Shown here piece after piece: positions 40,914 through 50,360 of a DNA stretch of 64,000 nucleotides. Both the position numbers and the translations under genes were made by a program. Origin of the DNA: Gammaproteobacteria bacterium (GTDB lineage Bacteria > Pseudomonadota > Gammaproteobacteria > Steroidobacterales > Foliamicaceae). Position 1 is the first letter of the stretch, and each line of letters starts with the position of its first letter. The notes under the pieces are model-generated. The model worked only from the letters and a program-made list of their open reading frames with translations. It had not been told where the DNA came from and made no database searches. Where the stretch lies: assembly GCA_011523505.1 (NCBI GenBank), contig WTGP01000043.1:1-64000 (forward strand), given 5' to 3'.

Positions 40914-43900
40914 TGTCCCGCGACCGGCCGCCCGGCATTCTCTCGGACTTCTGCTCGATCCATTCGTAGATTACCGGCAGCAGTACCAGGGTCAGGAAGG
41001 TCGAGGTGACGAGGCCGCTCACAACCACCGTCGCGAGCGGCCGCTGCGTTTCCGCGCCGACGCCCGAAGAAAGCAGCATGGGAACCAGGCCCAATATGGC
41101 CGTGCTGGCGGTCATCAATACGGGCCGCAGGCGCATGGCGGTTCCGCGGCGGACGGCGTTCGCGACGCTCATGCCCTGGCCGCGCAAATCATTGATGACA
41201 CTCACCAGGACAATGCCGTTCAGCATCGCCACACCGAACACGGCGATGAACCCGATTGCCGATGGCACCGAGACGTGCTGACCGGTAATGAACAGGCCGA
41301 GCAGGCCGCCGATCGTGGCGAACGGGACGTTCGCGATAATCAGGGTCGCGTACTTGACCGAGTTGAAGGCCGTATAGAGCAGGACGAAGATGAAGAATAT
41401 CGTGAGCGGAACGATGATCGACAATCGCGCCAGCGCGCGTTGCTGGTTTTCGAATGCGCCGCCCCACTCGATCCAGTAACCGGCCGGCAGGTCGATCCGG
41501 TCCTCGATCGCGGCGTTCGCGTCGCGCACGAAGCCGTCGATATCGCGGCCGCGCACGTCCATCTGGATGACGGCGTATCGCTGCAACTGTTCGCGTCGAA
41601 TGAAGGAATAGCCTTCCGCCACGCTGACATCGGCTACGGCGGATAGCGGCACGATCGCACCGCCGCTGGTTCTGAGCGGGATGCGCTGAATCGACTGCAC
41701 TGTCGCCTTCGACGCGTCGTCGAGCCGGGCGGTGATGTCGAAACGGCGCACGCCGTCAATCAGCGTGGAGACCGGTTCGTTGCCGATACCGGTGCGCACG
41801 ACTACCAGGACGTCGTCGGCGTTCAGTCCGAACCGGGCAAGCTGGTCGCGCCTGACCCGGATTCGAATCTGCGGTTTGCCGACGTTGGCTTCCAGCGAAA
41901 GATCGGCGACACCTTCTACCTCGGCGATCAAGTCCTTGATTTCCTCGCTCAGCCGGTCCAGCACAGACAGATCCTCCCCGTAGATCTTCGCCGCGAGGGT
42001 TGCGCGCACGCCCGATATCAGTTCCTCGACGCGCATCTGGATCGGCTGCGTAAAGGCCACGACCGCCGTGGGGACGACGCGTTCAAGCTCTTCGCGCATG
42101 ACCTCGGCGAGTTCCCCAATGTCGCGATCGCCCGGCCACTCGTCTTCCGGCTTGAGCTGCGTGTAAATCTCCATGTAGTTCACGTCCGCCGTTTCGCCTT
42201 TTTCCGCGCGTCCGATCATCGCCACCGTGGTCTCGACTTCCGGGAACTTCGAGAGTGCGTTCTCGATGTCTATCGAGACCTTGATCGATTGATCCAGCGA
42301 TGCCGAAGGGATCGAGGTGACGCGCCACATGATCGAGCCCTCCTGAAGCTGCGGCATGAATTCCTTGCCCAGCAGGGGAAACAGCGCCAGACTGGCGGCG
42401 AGCAACCCGACCGCGCCGGCCACCACGGCCTTTTTCCGGCCCAGCGACCACTCGAGCAGCGGCAGGTAGCGGGCCTTGATCACGCGCACCAGCCAGGTGT
42501 CGCGTTCTTGCCTGGGCTTGAGAATCAACGCGGCCAGTATCGGAATCAGCGTGAGCGTCAGCACCAGCGATCCGGCCATTGCAAAACTGATGTTGAAGGC
42601 CATCGGCTTGAACAGCTTGCCTTCGAGGCCTTCAAGCGCGAACAGCGGCAGAAACACGACAATGATGATGAGGATTGCGAACGAAACAGGGTTGGCGACC
42701 TCGCGCGCGGCTTCCATCACCGCGGCGGTTCGATCGACGGGCCCGCCGGACTCCCTGCGCTGCGCCATGATGCGGAACGAGTTCTCGACCATCACCACGG
42801 CGCCATCGATCATTATTCCGATGCCCACGGCGAGCCCCGCCAGAGAAATGAGATTGGCGGAGAGGCCCGCTTCGCCCATGAAAATGAACGCGATGAGCGT
42901 GGCGAACGGCAGGGCGGCAATCACCACCGCGGCCGAGCGCAACTCGCCCAGCAACAGGAACAGCACGACCGCGATCAGGATCGACCCCTGGACCAATGCC
43001 GCGACCGCCGTGCCGACGGCCTCCTCCACCAGATCCGTGCGCTCGTACAGTGGCCGCAACGCGACCCCTTCCGGCAAGGACTGATCGACGATCTCGACCT
43101 TTTCCTTTACCGCCTCGACGACGTCCTTCGCATTCTCGCCCATTCGGGACAGCGCCATGCCCAGCACCACCTCCTTGCCGTCGCGCGTGACCGCGCCGAA
43201 ACGCACGGCCCCGCCCTGCCTGATGTCAGCGAGGTCGCGCAGGTAAACGGGTATTCCGTCTTCGACCTTGACGACCATACTGCCGATGTCCTGCTCGTTT
43301 TCGACCAGTCCCAGGCCGCGCACCAGGTACTGCTCGGCGCCGATGTTCACGTACTGGCCGCCCACCTGGCGATTGTTGGTCTCGATGACTTCCATGACTT
43401 CGGTGAAGGTCAGGTCGTACTTGATCAGGCTGAACGGATCCATCACCACCTGGAACTGCCGCTCCTGGCCACCCCAGGAAATCACGTCATCGACGCCCGG
43501 CGCGGTGCGAAGGATCAGGCGCACGCTCCAGTCGTGCAGCGTGCGCAGGTCCATGTCGGTAACCGCTGCGTTGAGCCGCTCATCGGCGCGTTCCAGCGTG
43601 TACCAGAACACCTGGCCCAGTCCCGAGGTATTCGGGCCCATCTCGGGCGTGCCGTAGCCTTCGGGGATGCGGTCGCCCACCTCCTGCAGCCGTTCCATCA
43701 CGAGCCGGCGGGCGAAATAGATGTCCATCCCGTCATCGAAATAGACGGCGACGTACGACAGGCCGAAGAGGCTGACCGAGCGAATCTCCTGGACCCCAGG
43801 CAGCCCCGCCAGACCGGACTCGATCGGAAAGGTCAGCAACTGCTCGACGTCCTCGGCGGCGAGACCGGGCGACTCGGTGTAAATGTTGACCTGCGCCGGA

Positions 43901-44028
43901 GTGACGTCCGGAAAGGCGTCGATCGGCACCGTCACCACGGCCCGCCAGCCCAGGAACGCGACCACGGCGAAGACGATGAGGACGAGGAACTTGTAGCGCA
44001 GCGAGGCTTCGACAAGCTTCTCTAACAT
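40888..44028 (-). CDS. HME-RND heavy-metal efflux pump (CzcA/CusA family)
   Basis: 1046-residue inner-membrane pump with the 12-segment RND plan. The TM4 proton-relay motif reads GIGIMIDGAVVMVEN, keeping Asp408 and Glu415 of the CzcA numbering but with Gly at 402, where CzcA has the third acidic residue. The periplasmic stretch QPIQMRVEELISGVRA aligns with CzcA more than with CusA, whose copper-site Met it lacks. A divalent metal (Zn, Co, Cd) is therefore favoured, but the missing Asp402 leaves specificity open. The membrane-fusion gene lies 40 nt upstream. Confidence 0.93.
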   Translation of the reverse strand: MLEKLVEASLRYKFLVLIVFAVVAFLGWRAVVTVPIDAFPDVTPAQVNIYTESPGLAAEDVEQLLTFPIESGLAGLPGVQEIRSVSLFGLSYVAVYFDDGMDIYFARRLVMERLQEVGDRIPEGYGTPEMGPNTSGLGQVFWYTLERADERLNAAVTDMDLRTLHDWSVRLILRTAPGVDDVISWGGQERQFQVVMDPFSLIKYDLTFTEVMEVIETNNRQVGGQYVNIGAEQYLVRGLGLVENEQDIGSMVVKVEDGIPVYLRDLADIRQGGAVRFGAVTRDGKEVVLGMALSRMGENAKDVVEAVKEKVEIVDQSLPEGVALRPLYERTDLVEEAVGTAVAALVQGSILIAVVLFLLLGELRSAAVVIAALPFATLIAFIFMGEAGLSANLISLAGLAVGIGIMIDGAVVMVENSFRIMAQRRESGGPVDRTAAVMEAAREVANPVSFAILIIIVVFLPLFALEGLEGKLFKPMAFNISFAMAGSLVLTLTLIPILAALILKPRQERDTWLVRVIKARYLPLLEWSLGRKKAVVAGAVGLLAASLALFPLLGKEFMPQLQEGSIMWRVTSIPSASLDQSIKVSIDIENALSKFPEVETTVAMIGRAEKGETADVNYMEIYTQLKPEDEWPGDRDIGELAEVMREELERVVPTAVVAFTQPIQMRVEELISGVRATLAAKIYGEDLSVLDRLSEEIKDLIAEVEGVADLSLEANVGKPQIRIRVRRDQLARFGLNADDVLVVVRTGIGNEPVSTLIDGVRRFDITARLDDASKATVQSIQRIPLRTSGGAIVPLSAVADVSVAEGYSFIRREQLQRYAVIQMDVRGRDIDGFVRDANAAIEDRIDLPAGYWIEWGGAFENQQRALARLSIIVPLTIFFIFVLLYTAFNSVKYATLIIANVPFATIGGLLGLFITGQHVSVPSAIGFIAVFGVAMLNGIVLVSVINDLRGQGMSVANAVRRGTAMRLRPVLMTASTAILGLVPMLLSSGVGAETQRPLATVVVSGLVTSTFLTLVLLPVIYEWIEQKSERMPGGRSRDTSRRTAGD

Positions 44029-44068
44029 GCGAATTCCCCGGGGCGCGTTGGCACTAGCGACGCCGCTG

Positions 44069-45241
44069 CTAGTGCGCGTGGCCTTCGCCGATCGCGGACT
44101 TCAGCAAAAGCGACTTGAGATGGAACACGCCGCCCACGGCCACTTCGTCACCCTCGAAGAGCCCGCCGCGAACCACCGTCCAGTCGCCCACGGTGGGTCC
44201 CGCGTCGATTTCCTCGGCATGAAACTCGGCGCCGTTTTCCAGCCTGAATACCGCGGGAGCGCCGTCAATCAGGGTCACGGCCGTGTTCGGAACGGCCAGT
44301 GCCGGGGCGCTCATGCCGGTTTCAATCTCCACCTCGACGAACTGGCCGGGATGCAGCCGATCGCCGGCGTTGTCCACTTCGATGCGAAAGCCCTGGGTGC
44401 GCGTGGTTTCATCCAGAAGGTGCTGGCGCTGAATGACCGTGCCTTCAAGCCACACGACCCGATCGAGACTGACGCGCGCCCTGGCGCCCTCGTCGAATTC
44501 CGGCAATGCGCTCGGTACCGTTTGCGCTTCCACCCACATGACCGACTCGTCGGTGATGCTGACCAGCACACGCCCCGGCTCGATCAGTTCGCCCACAATG
44601 AAATCGTCCTGCAACACCGTGCCCGCTTGCGGCGCAATCAGATCGAACACGCCCGTGGCCCGGCCCGCGTCGTCGGATTGCGTCAGCGCCTCGGCTTGCG
44701 ATTCAGTCATGCCGTAGGCCACTACCTTGCCGAAAGCCTGTTGCCGGGCGACCTGCGCCTCGGTGTAACGCTGCGCGGACACCGTGTCCCGGCCAAGCGA
44801 CCTGACGCGCTGCCACTCCCGGTCGGCGATGATGAGTGCGCCTTGCGCTGCGGCCATCTCGACGCTTGAAAGGGTCAGCAGCGGCCGGCCGGCCTCGATG
44901 TGATCGCCCAAGCGGACGTGCCGGGCAATCACCTGCGCCGGAATGCGGGTCGTGACCCGCGCTGACCGGTAAGCGTTAATGACAACCTCGCCGGGAAGGC
45001 GCAGGGATTCGCTCAGCGCGCGTCGGGCAATGGCTTGCACCGTTACGCCCGCGGATGCGCGCTCGTCGAGGGTCATTCGGATGGCGCTGCCCTCTTCGTC
45101 TTCGCCGTGCTCATCGTGGTCCGCGTCCTGAGCGTGGGCGGGGACGAGAAACGCGAGGCACAAACACGCCGCCCAACGCTTCGATACGCCCGCGAGTCGA
45201 TTCTCCGTGTGCATGGCGGCGGCCGAGCGGTGGAGGTTCAT
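44069..45241 (-). CDS. efflux RND periplasmic adaptor (CzcB/CusB family)
   Basis: 390-residue membrane-fusion protein linking the RND pump to its outer-membrane channel. After a signal peptide (WAACLCLAFLVPAHAQ) there is a short acidic/His segment DADHDEHGEDEEG that may bind metal, then the barrel-sandwich strands (RIPAQVIARHVRLGDHIEAGRPLL), a helical hairpin and the beta-barrel (VWVEAQTVPSALPEFDEG-type, DNAGDRLHPGQFVEVEIETG). It ends in KSAIGEGHAH. It overlaps the outer-membrane gene by 4 nt. ATG at 45214 is an alternative start trimming nine residues. Confidence 0.92.
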   Translation of the reverse strand: MNLHRSAAAMHTENRLAGVSKRWAACLCLAFLVPAHAQDADHDEHGEDEEGSAIRMTLDERASAGVTVQAIARRALSESLRLPGEVVINAYRSARVTTRIPAQVIARHVRLGDHIEAGRPLLTLSSVEMAAAQGALIIADREWQRVRSLGRDTVSAQRYTEAQVARQQAFGKVVAYGMTESQAEALTQSDDAGRATGVFDLIAPQAGTVLQDDFIVGELIEPGRVLVSITDESVMWVEAQTVPSALPEFDEGARARVSLDRVVWLEGTVIQRQHLLDETTRTQGFRIEVDNAGDRLHPGQFVEVEIETGMSAPALAVPNTAVTLIDGAPAVFRLENGAEFHAEEIDAGPTVGDWTVVRGGLFEGDEVAVGGVFHLKSLLLKSAIGEGHAH

Positions 45242-46497
45242 CGGACACCTCCATTACCAAACCAGGCGTCCACCTGGCCGGACGCCCCCAACCATTCGAA
45301 CCAGGCGCGCCAGAGGGCGTGGCGCAAATCGAGCGCGCTCTCCTGCACGTCGAGCGTGGCGGTCAATTGCACCAGGTAATCCGTCGTGCTCAGTTCACCG
45401 GCCTGCCAGAGCAGTTGCAACTGCTCCGTTTGGCCTGTCAGGCTCGCCTGCCCGGTCGATTCCCAATCTTCCCAGGCGCCGCGCGACAGCTCGTATCGCT
45501 CGGCGGCGCCGATCAGCCGCGCGTGGGCGCGCTGCAGGACATCGTCGGCAATCTGTTGCGCCCGGCTGCGCTCGGCCAGCGCCGCCCTCACTTCATGGTT
45601 GTAGCGATTGCGGATAAAAAACGGGATGCTGAGACTGAGGCCGATCAGGGTCTCACCATCCTCCTCGCCCCCCGCAAGACTTACCGTGGCGTCCGGCCGG
45701 CGTTCGCGTCGCCTGAGTTCAACCAGGGCATCCGCGGACTCGACCCGACGCCGGGCGGCCAGGACCTCGGGCAATGCGAGAACCAGCGATTGAGCGTGGG
45801 CGTCCGACGGTACGCCCGGCAACGACGCCGGCAGCGCCGGCCATTCAGTGGCGGGCGATTGCGGCGTCACATTTCTCACCGCCTGGCGCGCTTCCGCCAA
45901 CGCGGAAGCGGCAGTCGCCCTGCGGATGCGCGCGTCCGTGCCCGAAAGCCGGGCGAGATCGAACTCCACCCGGCTCAGGTCGCCGGCGTCAAAGCGCCGT
46001 TCCGCCAGCGCCACAAAGTTGTCCATCAGTTGTGCGCGGGATTCGGCCAGCTTGTTGCGCTCGATGCCGGTTTGATGCAGCGCCAGGCCGTTGAGCAGTT
46101 CCACGGTGACCTCCCGCCGCGTAGTGAGATACTCCGCTTCCACCACCAAGCGGTCCGACTCGGCGACCGCGGCCCGCGCGTTGCGCTTGCCGCCCCAGTC
46201 AATCGTCTGACTGATCCCGAGCGCGCGCGTGTCGGCGTCGGCGTTCTCGGCCTCGAGACTGAGTTCCGGATTGTAGAGCGGGCGTGACGCCGCGTCGCGA
46301 AACGCACTGCTCGCCTCGAGGGCGGCACGTGCGGCCTGAACGCGGGGGTTTGCCTCGACCACCGCTTGTACGAACCGGGTGAGCACAGGATCCGCCGGCG
46401 TGAATTCCGGCGAATCGGCCTCGGCAGCGTGGGCGACCCACGGAACCAGCAACAGGACGCCCGACCATGAGGCGAGGCGACGACATCGTGTTTGCAT
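45238..46497 (-). CDS. TolC-type outer-membrane efflux protein (CzcC/CusC family)
   Basis: 419-residue outer-membrane factor, first gene of the minus-strand efflux operon. A signal peptide (LASWSGVLLLVPWVAHA) is followed by two OEP repeats: AVVEANPRVQAARAALEASSAFRDAA with PLYNPELSLEAEN, and ALAERSRAQQIADDVLQRAHARL with WQAGELSTTDYLVQL. It forms the trimeric exit duct. It is divergent from the cupin gene across a 167-nt gap, which must hold promoters for both directions; a metal-responsive operator could not be identified by eye. Confidence 0.92.
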   Translation of the reverse strand: MQTRCRRLASWSGVLLLVPWVAHAAEADSPEFTPADPVLTRFVQAVVEANPRVQAARAALEASSAFRDAASRPLYNPELSLEAENADADTRALGISQTIDWGGKRNARAAVAESDRLVVEAEYLTTRREVTVELLNGLALHQTGIERNKLAESRAQLMDNFVALAERRFDAGDLSRVEFDLARLSGTDARIRRATAASALAEARQAVRNVTPQSPATEWPALPASLPGVPSDAHAQSLVLALPEVLAARRRVESADALVELRRRERRPDATVSLAGGEEDGETLIGLSLSIPFFIRNRYNHEVRAALAERSRAQQIADDVLQRAHARLIGAAERYELSRGAWEDWESTGQASLTGQTEQLQLLWQAGELSTTDYLVQLTATLDVQESALDLRHALWRAWFEWLGASGQVDAWFGNGGVR

Positions 46498-46564
46498 ATA
46501 TCAACCCCCGGGTACAGTCTAAAAGATCAGCATGGTTGCGAAACCTGCAGGTTCAGGCTCATTG

Positions 46565-46593
46565 TTGACCCCTGACGGAATCATGGTTAGCAT
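46565..46593 (+). promoter_or_regulatory. candidate sigma-70 promoter of the cupin gene
   Basis: TTGACC (46565-46570) and TAGCAT (46588-46593) with a 17-base spacer, 71 nt upstream of the ATG at 46665. Five of six and four of six bases agree with the consensus. It lies in the divergent gap with the efflux operon. Confidence 0.45.
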
Positions 46594-46664
46594 AAATGCC
46601 CCATTTTCAAGGCTGCCTTACGCGCCCGGTAGTTCGGCCGCGGCGGCAGACGAGGAGAAAAAAA

Positions 46665-47102
46665 ATGGCTGACAACTCCCCCACCGGCAGTTACGTCCAG
46701 ATGGATGCCGTGGACTGGGTCCCGTTCCCGCAAGGCCTGTGCCAGGGCGACATCAGTTGGAAACTGCTGCATGTTTCGCCGGAAGCAGGCGCCTGGACCG
46801 CGATCTTCGACTGCAAGGCCGGGTCGTCCTTCGCCAAACATGTCCATATGGGTCCCGGCGAGTATTTCCTGACCAAGGGCCGCATGAATGTGCGCGGCGG
46901 CACTGCCGAAGGCGGCGACACGGCAGTTGCGCCGGGCTATGGCTACGAAGCCTGCAACGCCCAGCACGATCACACCGAGTTCCCCGAGGACAGCGAGTTC
47001 TACATGACCTTCCTGGGTCCGCTGAACTTCCTGGACGACGACGGCAACACCGTGGCGGTGGTAGGCTGCAAGCAGGTCCTGGACGCCTGGAACGCCTCCT
47101 AA
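46665..47102 (+). CDS. ChrR/dihydroxyacetophenone-dioxygenase-like cupin
   Basis: 145-residue single-domain cupin. The metal-binding motif is KHVHMGPGEYFLTKGRM (two His and a Glu), with a further His in the second motif QHDHTEFPEDSEF. The layout resembles the ChrR-type cupins and the 2,4'-dihydroxyacetophenone dioxygenase family; an enzymatic role is not proven. The ATG at 46665 follows cgaggag and an A-rich stretch; an upstream in-frame ATG at 46596 would add an Arg-rich N-terminus and is rejected. It may be induced with the divergent metal-efflux operon. Confidence 0.8.
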   Translation: MADNSPTGSYVQMDAVDWVPFPQGLCQGDISWKLLHVSPEAGAWTAIFDCKAGSSFAKHVHMGPGEYFLTKGRMNVRGGTAEGGDTAVAPGYGYEACNAQHDHTEFPEDSEFYMTFLGPLNFLDDDGNTVAVVGCKQVLDAWNAS

Positions 47103-47125
47103 GGCGGTCAGTTTCATCGACTCTG

Positions 47126-47148
47126 CGGCCCTGAAACGCAACGGGCCG
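47126..47148 (+). terminator. weak hairpin after the cupin gene
   Basis: cggccc (47126-47131) and gggccg (47143-47148) form a stem with an 11-base loop; only a short T-poor tail follows, so intrinsic termination would be weak. Confidence 0.3.
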
Positions 47149-47184
47149 TAGTGTGTTACGCTTGTGGCGCGGGGGAAATGCGCC

Positions 47185-47478
47185 ATGCTTGCCATGCTGC
47201 TTGAAAATCGATGCCGTATTCGCGGCATTGTCTGCGTTACGGCTTTGCTGCTTTACGCGGGCGCTCTGGAGGCGGACCAGCACCGGCACGGCGAGGACTG
47301 TACCGACGAAGTATGCGCGGTATGCCTGTTCACCGATTCCGGCGGCGCCGCGCCAGCCGTTTCAGACCAGCCCGGTTCGCGCCTGTTGCGCGTGTCGGCG
47401 CCCGTTGCCTTTAGATACCTTCTGGCGGCCTCCCGGCCGTTTGAGCCTCGCCGCACCCGGGCCCCGCCCATCTCCTGA
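47185..47478 (+). CDS. small exported Cys/His-rich protein
   Basis: About 97 residues (104 from the alternative GTG at 47164). A hydrophobic N-terminal segment (IRGIVCVTALLLYAGALEA) is followed by DQHRHGEDCTDEVCAVC, a compact candidate metal site, and then an Arg-rich tail ending RRTRAPPIS. The shape resembles DUF2946-type small proteins found next to TonB receptors. It precedes the ZnuD-like receptor by 72 nt, so a role in metal uptake or sensing is plausible. Coding status rests on the signal peptide-like start and the Cys/His cluster. Confidence 0.55.
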   Translation: MLAMLLENRCRIRGIVCVTALLLYAGALEADQHRHGEDCTDEVCAVCLFTDSGGAAPAVSDQPGSRLLRVSAPVAFRYLLAASRPFEPRRTRAPPIS

Positions 47479-47550
47479 TCGCTCCCTTTGAACTGCGTGC
47501 GCGGCATCCGCCGATGCTGCGCACGGGACTGGTGGATCAGGAGATGGCTG

Positions 47551-49719
47551 ATGAATTATTTGAGAATTGTTTTTTTGACGGGGGCGCTCGCCGGCGCGTC
47601 TGCGGGCCTTGGACAGGAACAGGCGCAGGAGGCGGACGAGGCCCCGGACGGCGCGCTTGAGGAAATCGTGATTGTGGGGCATCCGCTGTCCGCCGAAGGT
47701 CTGGCGACACCCGCGGACGTCCTGGCGGGCCGCGAGCTTGAGCGGAAAGTAGCGCATAACATCGGCGATACGGTAGGCGGCGAACCCGGCATACACAACA
47801 GTTCCTTCGGGTTGGCCGTGGGACGTCCCGTGATCCACGGACTGGGTGGCGCGCGGGTGCGAGTGATGGAGGACCGCATCGACGCCATGGACGTGTCGGT
47901 AACCAGCGGCGACCACGCCGTGACCGTGGAACCCTTCATCGCCGATCGGGTGCAGATCTTCAAGGGCCCCGGGACGCTCTTGTACGGCTCCGGCGCCATA
48001 GGCGGCGTGGTGGACACGCACACCGGGAGAATACCTCACGAGGTGCCCGACGAACTGGACGGCAAGGTGAGCCTGGGGTTCGGGGGCAACGGCAACGGCA
48101 ACGCGCGGACCGGATCGTTCCGCCTGGACGGCGGCGCCGGGAACTTTGCGTGGCACCTTGACGCGTTCCGGCGCGATGCCGACGACTACGAGATTCCGGG
48201 CTATGCCGAGTCGGCGCTGCTGCGCGCGATGGAAGAGGAGCACGAGGAAGAGGAGGAGCACCACGAGGAAGACGGCGACGAAGAAGAGGAAGAGGATCAC
48301 GAAGAGGAAGAGGAAGTCTTCGGGATACTTCCCGGCAGCGGCCAGGACGTGTTCGGCGGTTCCGGCGGCTTCTCGGTGATCGGGGAGCGCGGCTTTTTCG
48401 GCGTGGCGGTCAGCGGTCTGGATGCGGAGTACGGCATTCCGGGCCATGACGCGGAGCTCCATCTGCACGGGGAAGAGGAAGAAGAAGGGGAAGAGGGCGA
48501 ACACCACGAGGACGAAGAGGAGGAGCACGAGGCCGAGGAAGAGGGCACGCCTTACATCGACCTGAAGCAGACGCGCGTGGACATCGAGGCCGGGCTGGCC
48601 GACCCGCTTCCCGGATTCACCAATTTCAACGTAAGGCTGGGCATCAACGATTACGAGCATGCGGAAGTCGAGGGGTCCGGCGAAGTAGGCACGGCTTTCG
48701 AGAACCAGGCCTGGGAGGCGCGCGCGGAACTGACTCATGCGCCGGCCGCCGGCTGGACCGGCGCGCTGGGACTGCAGGTGGCGGACCGGAGTTTTTCGGT
48801 GGTCGGGGAGGAAGCCTTTACGCCGCCGGTGGATACCCGTTCCCTGGGCGCCTTCTGGGTTGGCGAGCGGTCGCTTGGGGATTTCAACGTGGAGGCGGGC
48901 GCCCGCCTGGAAAGCGTTGAGCATGAACCCGAGGCCGGCGGTAGCTGGGACTTCACTACCTTCAGCGCATCCCTGGGCGCGATACTGCCCGTTGACGCCA
49001 CCTGGACCGCGTCGGCGCTGTTGGATTACTCCTCCCGCGCCCCGGTGGGCGAGGAATTGTTCTCCAACGGTCCGCACCTGGCCACCCTGAGCTTCGAGAT
49101 CGGCGATTCCGAACTTCAGGAGGAAAAGGCACTCAACTTCTCTGGGGTTCTGCGCGGGGTGGGCGACGGCTGGTTGTTCGCCGCCACCGTCTATCGCACC
49201 GCCTTTACCGATTTCATTTATCAGGCCGCGACCGGAGAGGAAATGGAGGAGTTGAATGTGCGCCGGTTCGCGCAGGCTGACGCAACCTTCACCGGCCTCG
49301 ATCTGGAGGCCTCCGTCACCGTGCTGGAGAGGGGCGATGCGCGGCTGGACGTGACGGGCTTCTTCGACACGGTCTCCGCCGAACTGGACGTGAGCGGCAA
49401 CGACCATCTCCCGCTTATTCCGCCGCGCCGCGCCGGAATCGGACTTGACTTCGAGGCCGGCCCGTTCAACGTCAGGCTGGACTACGTTCGCGCGTCCGCA
49501 CAGGACGACGTGGCCGACTACGAACTTCCCAGCGAGGGCTACAACGATCTGCGCGCCTGGTTGAGTTACGAGATCGAGCGGGATGACATGCTGGCCGAAA
49601 TTTTCCTTCGCGGCAGAAACCTGACCGGCGACGAGCAGCGCAAGCACACGTCCCTCATCAAGGACCGGGCGCCCGAACCGGACCGCACGATCGAGGCGGG
49701 ATTGCGGATAAACTTCTAG
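47551..49719 (+). CDS. ZnuD-like TonB-dependent receptor with Glu/His-rich tracts
   Basis: 722-residue outer-membrane receptor. Signal peptide RIVFLTGALAGASAGLGQ; plug domain with EEIVIVGHPLSAEGLATP, GRPVIHGLGGARVRVMEDRID and FKGPGTLLYGSGAIGGVVD, all typical of ZnuD zinc receptors; barrel ending in RTIEAGLRINF. Two long tracts of Glu with interspersed His (nt 48232-48320 and 48469-48545) lie in surface-loop positions and probably collect zinc. The ATG at 47551 has an aggag site 7 nt upstream. Adjacent DUF2796, ABC and DUF3299 genes support zinc acquisition. Confidence 0.9.
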   Translation: MNYLRIVFLTGALAGASAGLGQEQAQEADEAPDGALEEIVIVGHPLSAEGLATPADVLAGRELERKVAHNIGDTVGGEPGIHNSSFGLAVGRPVIHGLGGARVRVMEDRIDAMDVSVTSGDHAVTVEPFIADRVQIFKGPGTLLYGSGAIGGVVDTHTGRIPHEVPDELDGKVSLGFGGNGNGNARTGSFRLDGGAGNFAWHLDAFRRDADDYEIPGYAESALLRAMEEEHEEEEEHHEEDGDEEEEEDHEEEEEVFGILPGSGQDVFGGSGGFSVIGERGFFGVAVSGLDAEYGIPGHDAELHLHGEEEEEGEEGEHHEDEEEEHEAEEEGTPYIDLKQTRVDIEAGLADPLPGFTNFNVRLGINDYEHAEVEGSGEVGTAFENQAWEARAELTHAPAAGWTGALGLQVADRSFSVVGEEAFTPPVDTRSLGAFWVGERSLGDFNVEAGARLESVEHEPEAGGSWDFTTFSASLGAILPVDATWTASALLDYSSRAPVGEELFSNGPHLATLSFEIGDSELQEEKALNFSGVLRGVGDGWLFAATVYRTAFTDFIYQAATGEEMEELNVRRFAQADATFTGLDLEASVTVLERGDARLDVTGFFDTVSAELDVSGNDHLPLIPPRRAGIGLDFEAGPFNVRLDYVRASAQDDVADYELPSEGYNDLRAWLSYEIERDDMLAEIFLRGRNLTGDEQRKHTSLIKDRAPEPDRTIEAGLRINF

Positions 49720-49739
49720 AACGTTACGCCAGGTTCAGT

Positions 49740-50354
49740 ATGATCGATACCGCGCGGCGGCGGCCGCTCCTATACGCCATAGCGATTTGTGGGCTGGCTC
49801 ACGCCAGCGTGCATGCGCAGCACGTCCATGGCGTCGTCGAACTTGGCGTTGTACTTGAGGGCAGTACGGTTGCCGTATCGCTGAGTGCGCCGCTCTCCGA
49901 TGTCGTCGGCTTTGAACATGCGCCGGAGAGCGATGAACAGCTTGAACGCATTCGGCAGGCTGCGGCGATGCTGTCGAACGCAGACGCGATGTTCGGACTG
50001 GCGGAGTCGGCGAAATGCGAGATTTCGGACATGTCCATTGACGGACCGGCCTACGTCAGACAACATTTCGCTGAAGACGATGCCGGCTCAGCGGAGAGTG
50101 ACGACGACCACCGTGATACGCATGATTCGCACGACATGGACTCCGACCACGACGACTCCGAACAACACGCCGAAGTCAATGCGAATTACGAATGGGTATG
50201 CGCCAATGCATCGGATCTTGATTCCCTCGCGTTGCGTTTCACGGAGAGCTTCGTGGAGGTCGAGACGATCGAGATACAGATTCTCACCTCTGCCGGTGCG
50301 CATGTGCTGACGGCAGAGGGGCGGGTGGCGTCGGTTTCTCTTTCGCTGCCCTAG
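49740..50354 (+). CDS. DUF2796 (ZrgA-like) periplasmic zinc-binding protein
   Basis: 204-residue exported protein. After the signal peptide (LLYAIAICGLAHASVHA) comes the DUF2796 opening QHVHGVVELGVVLEGSTVAVSLSAP and a central Asp/His-rich stretch DDDHRDTHDSHDMDSDHDD, then NYEWVCANASDLDSLALRF. The related Vibrio cholerae ZrgA is part of the ZrgABCDE zinc import system. It starts 21 nt after the ZnuD-like receptor and is followed by an ABC ATPase gene after 6 nt, so the genes form one unit. Confidence 0.86.
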   Translation: MIDTARRRPLLYAIAICGLAHASVHAQHVHGVVELGVVLEGSTVAVSLSAPLSDVVGFEHAPESDEQLERIRQAAAMLSNADAMFGLAESAKCEISDMSIDGPAYVRQHFAEDDAGSAESDDDHRDTHDSHDMDSDHDDSEQHAEVNANYEWVCANASDLDSLALRFTESFVEVETIEIQILTSAGAHVLTAEGRVASVSLSLP

Positions 50355-50360
50355 CGGCTC

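Noticed and set aside
42289..44025. 578-codon open frame antisense to the RND pump
   Set aside because: It is a shadow frame; the pump protein matches its family over the full length.
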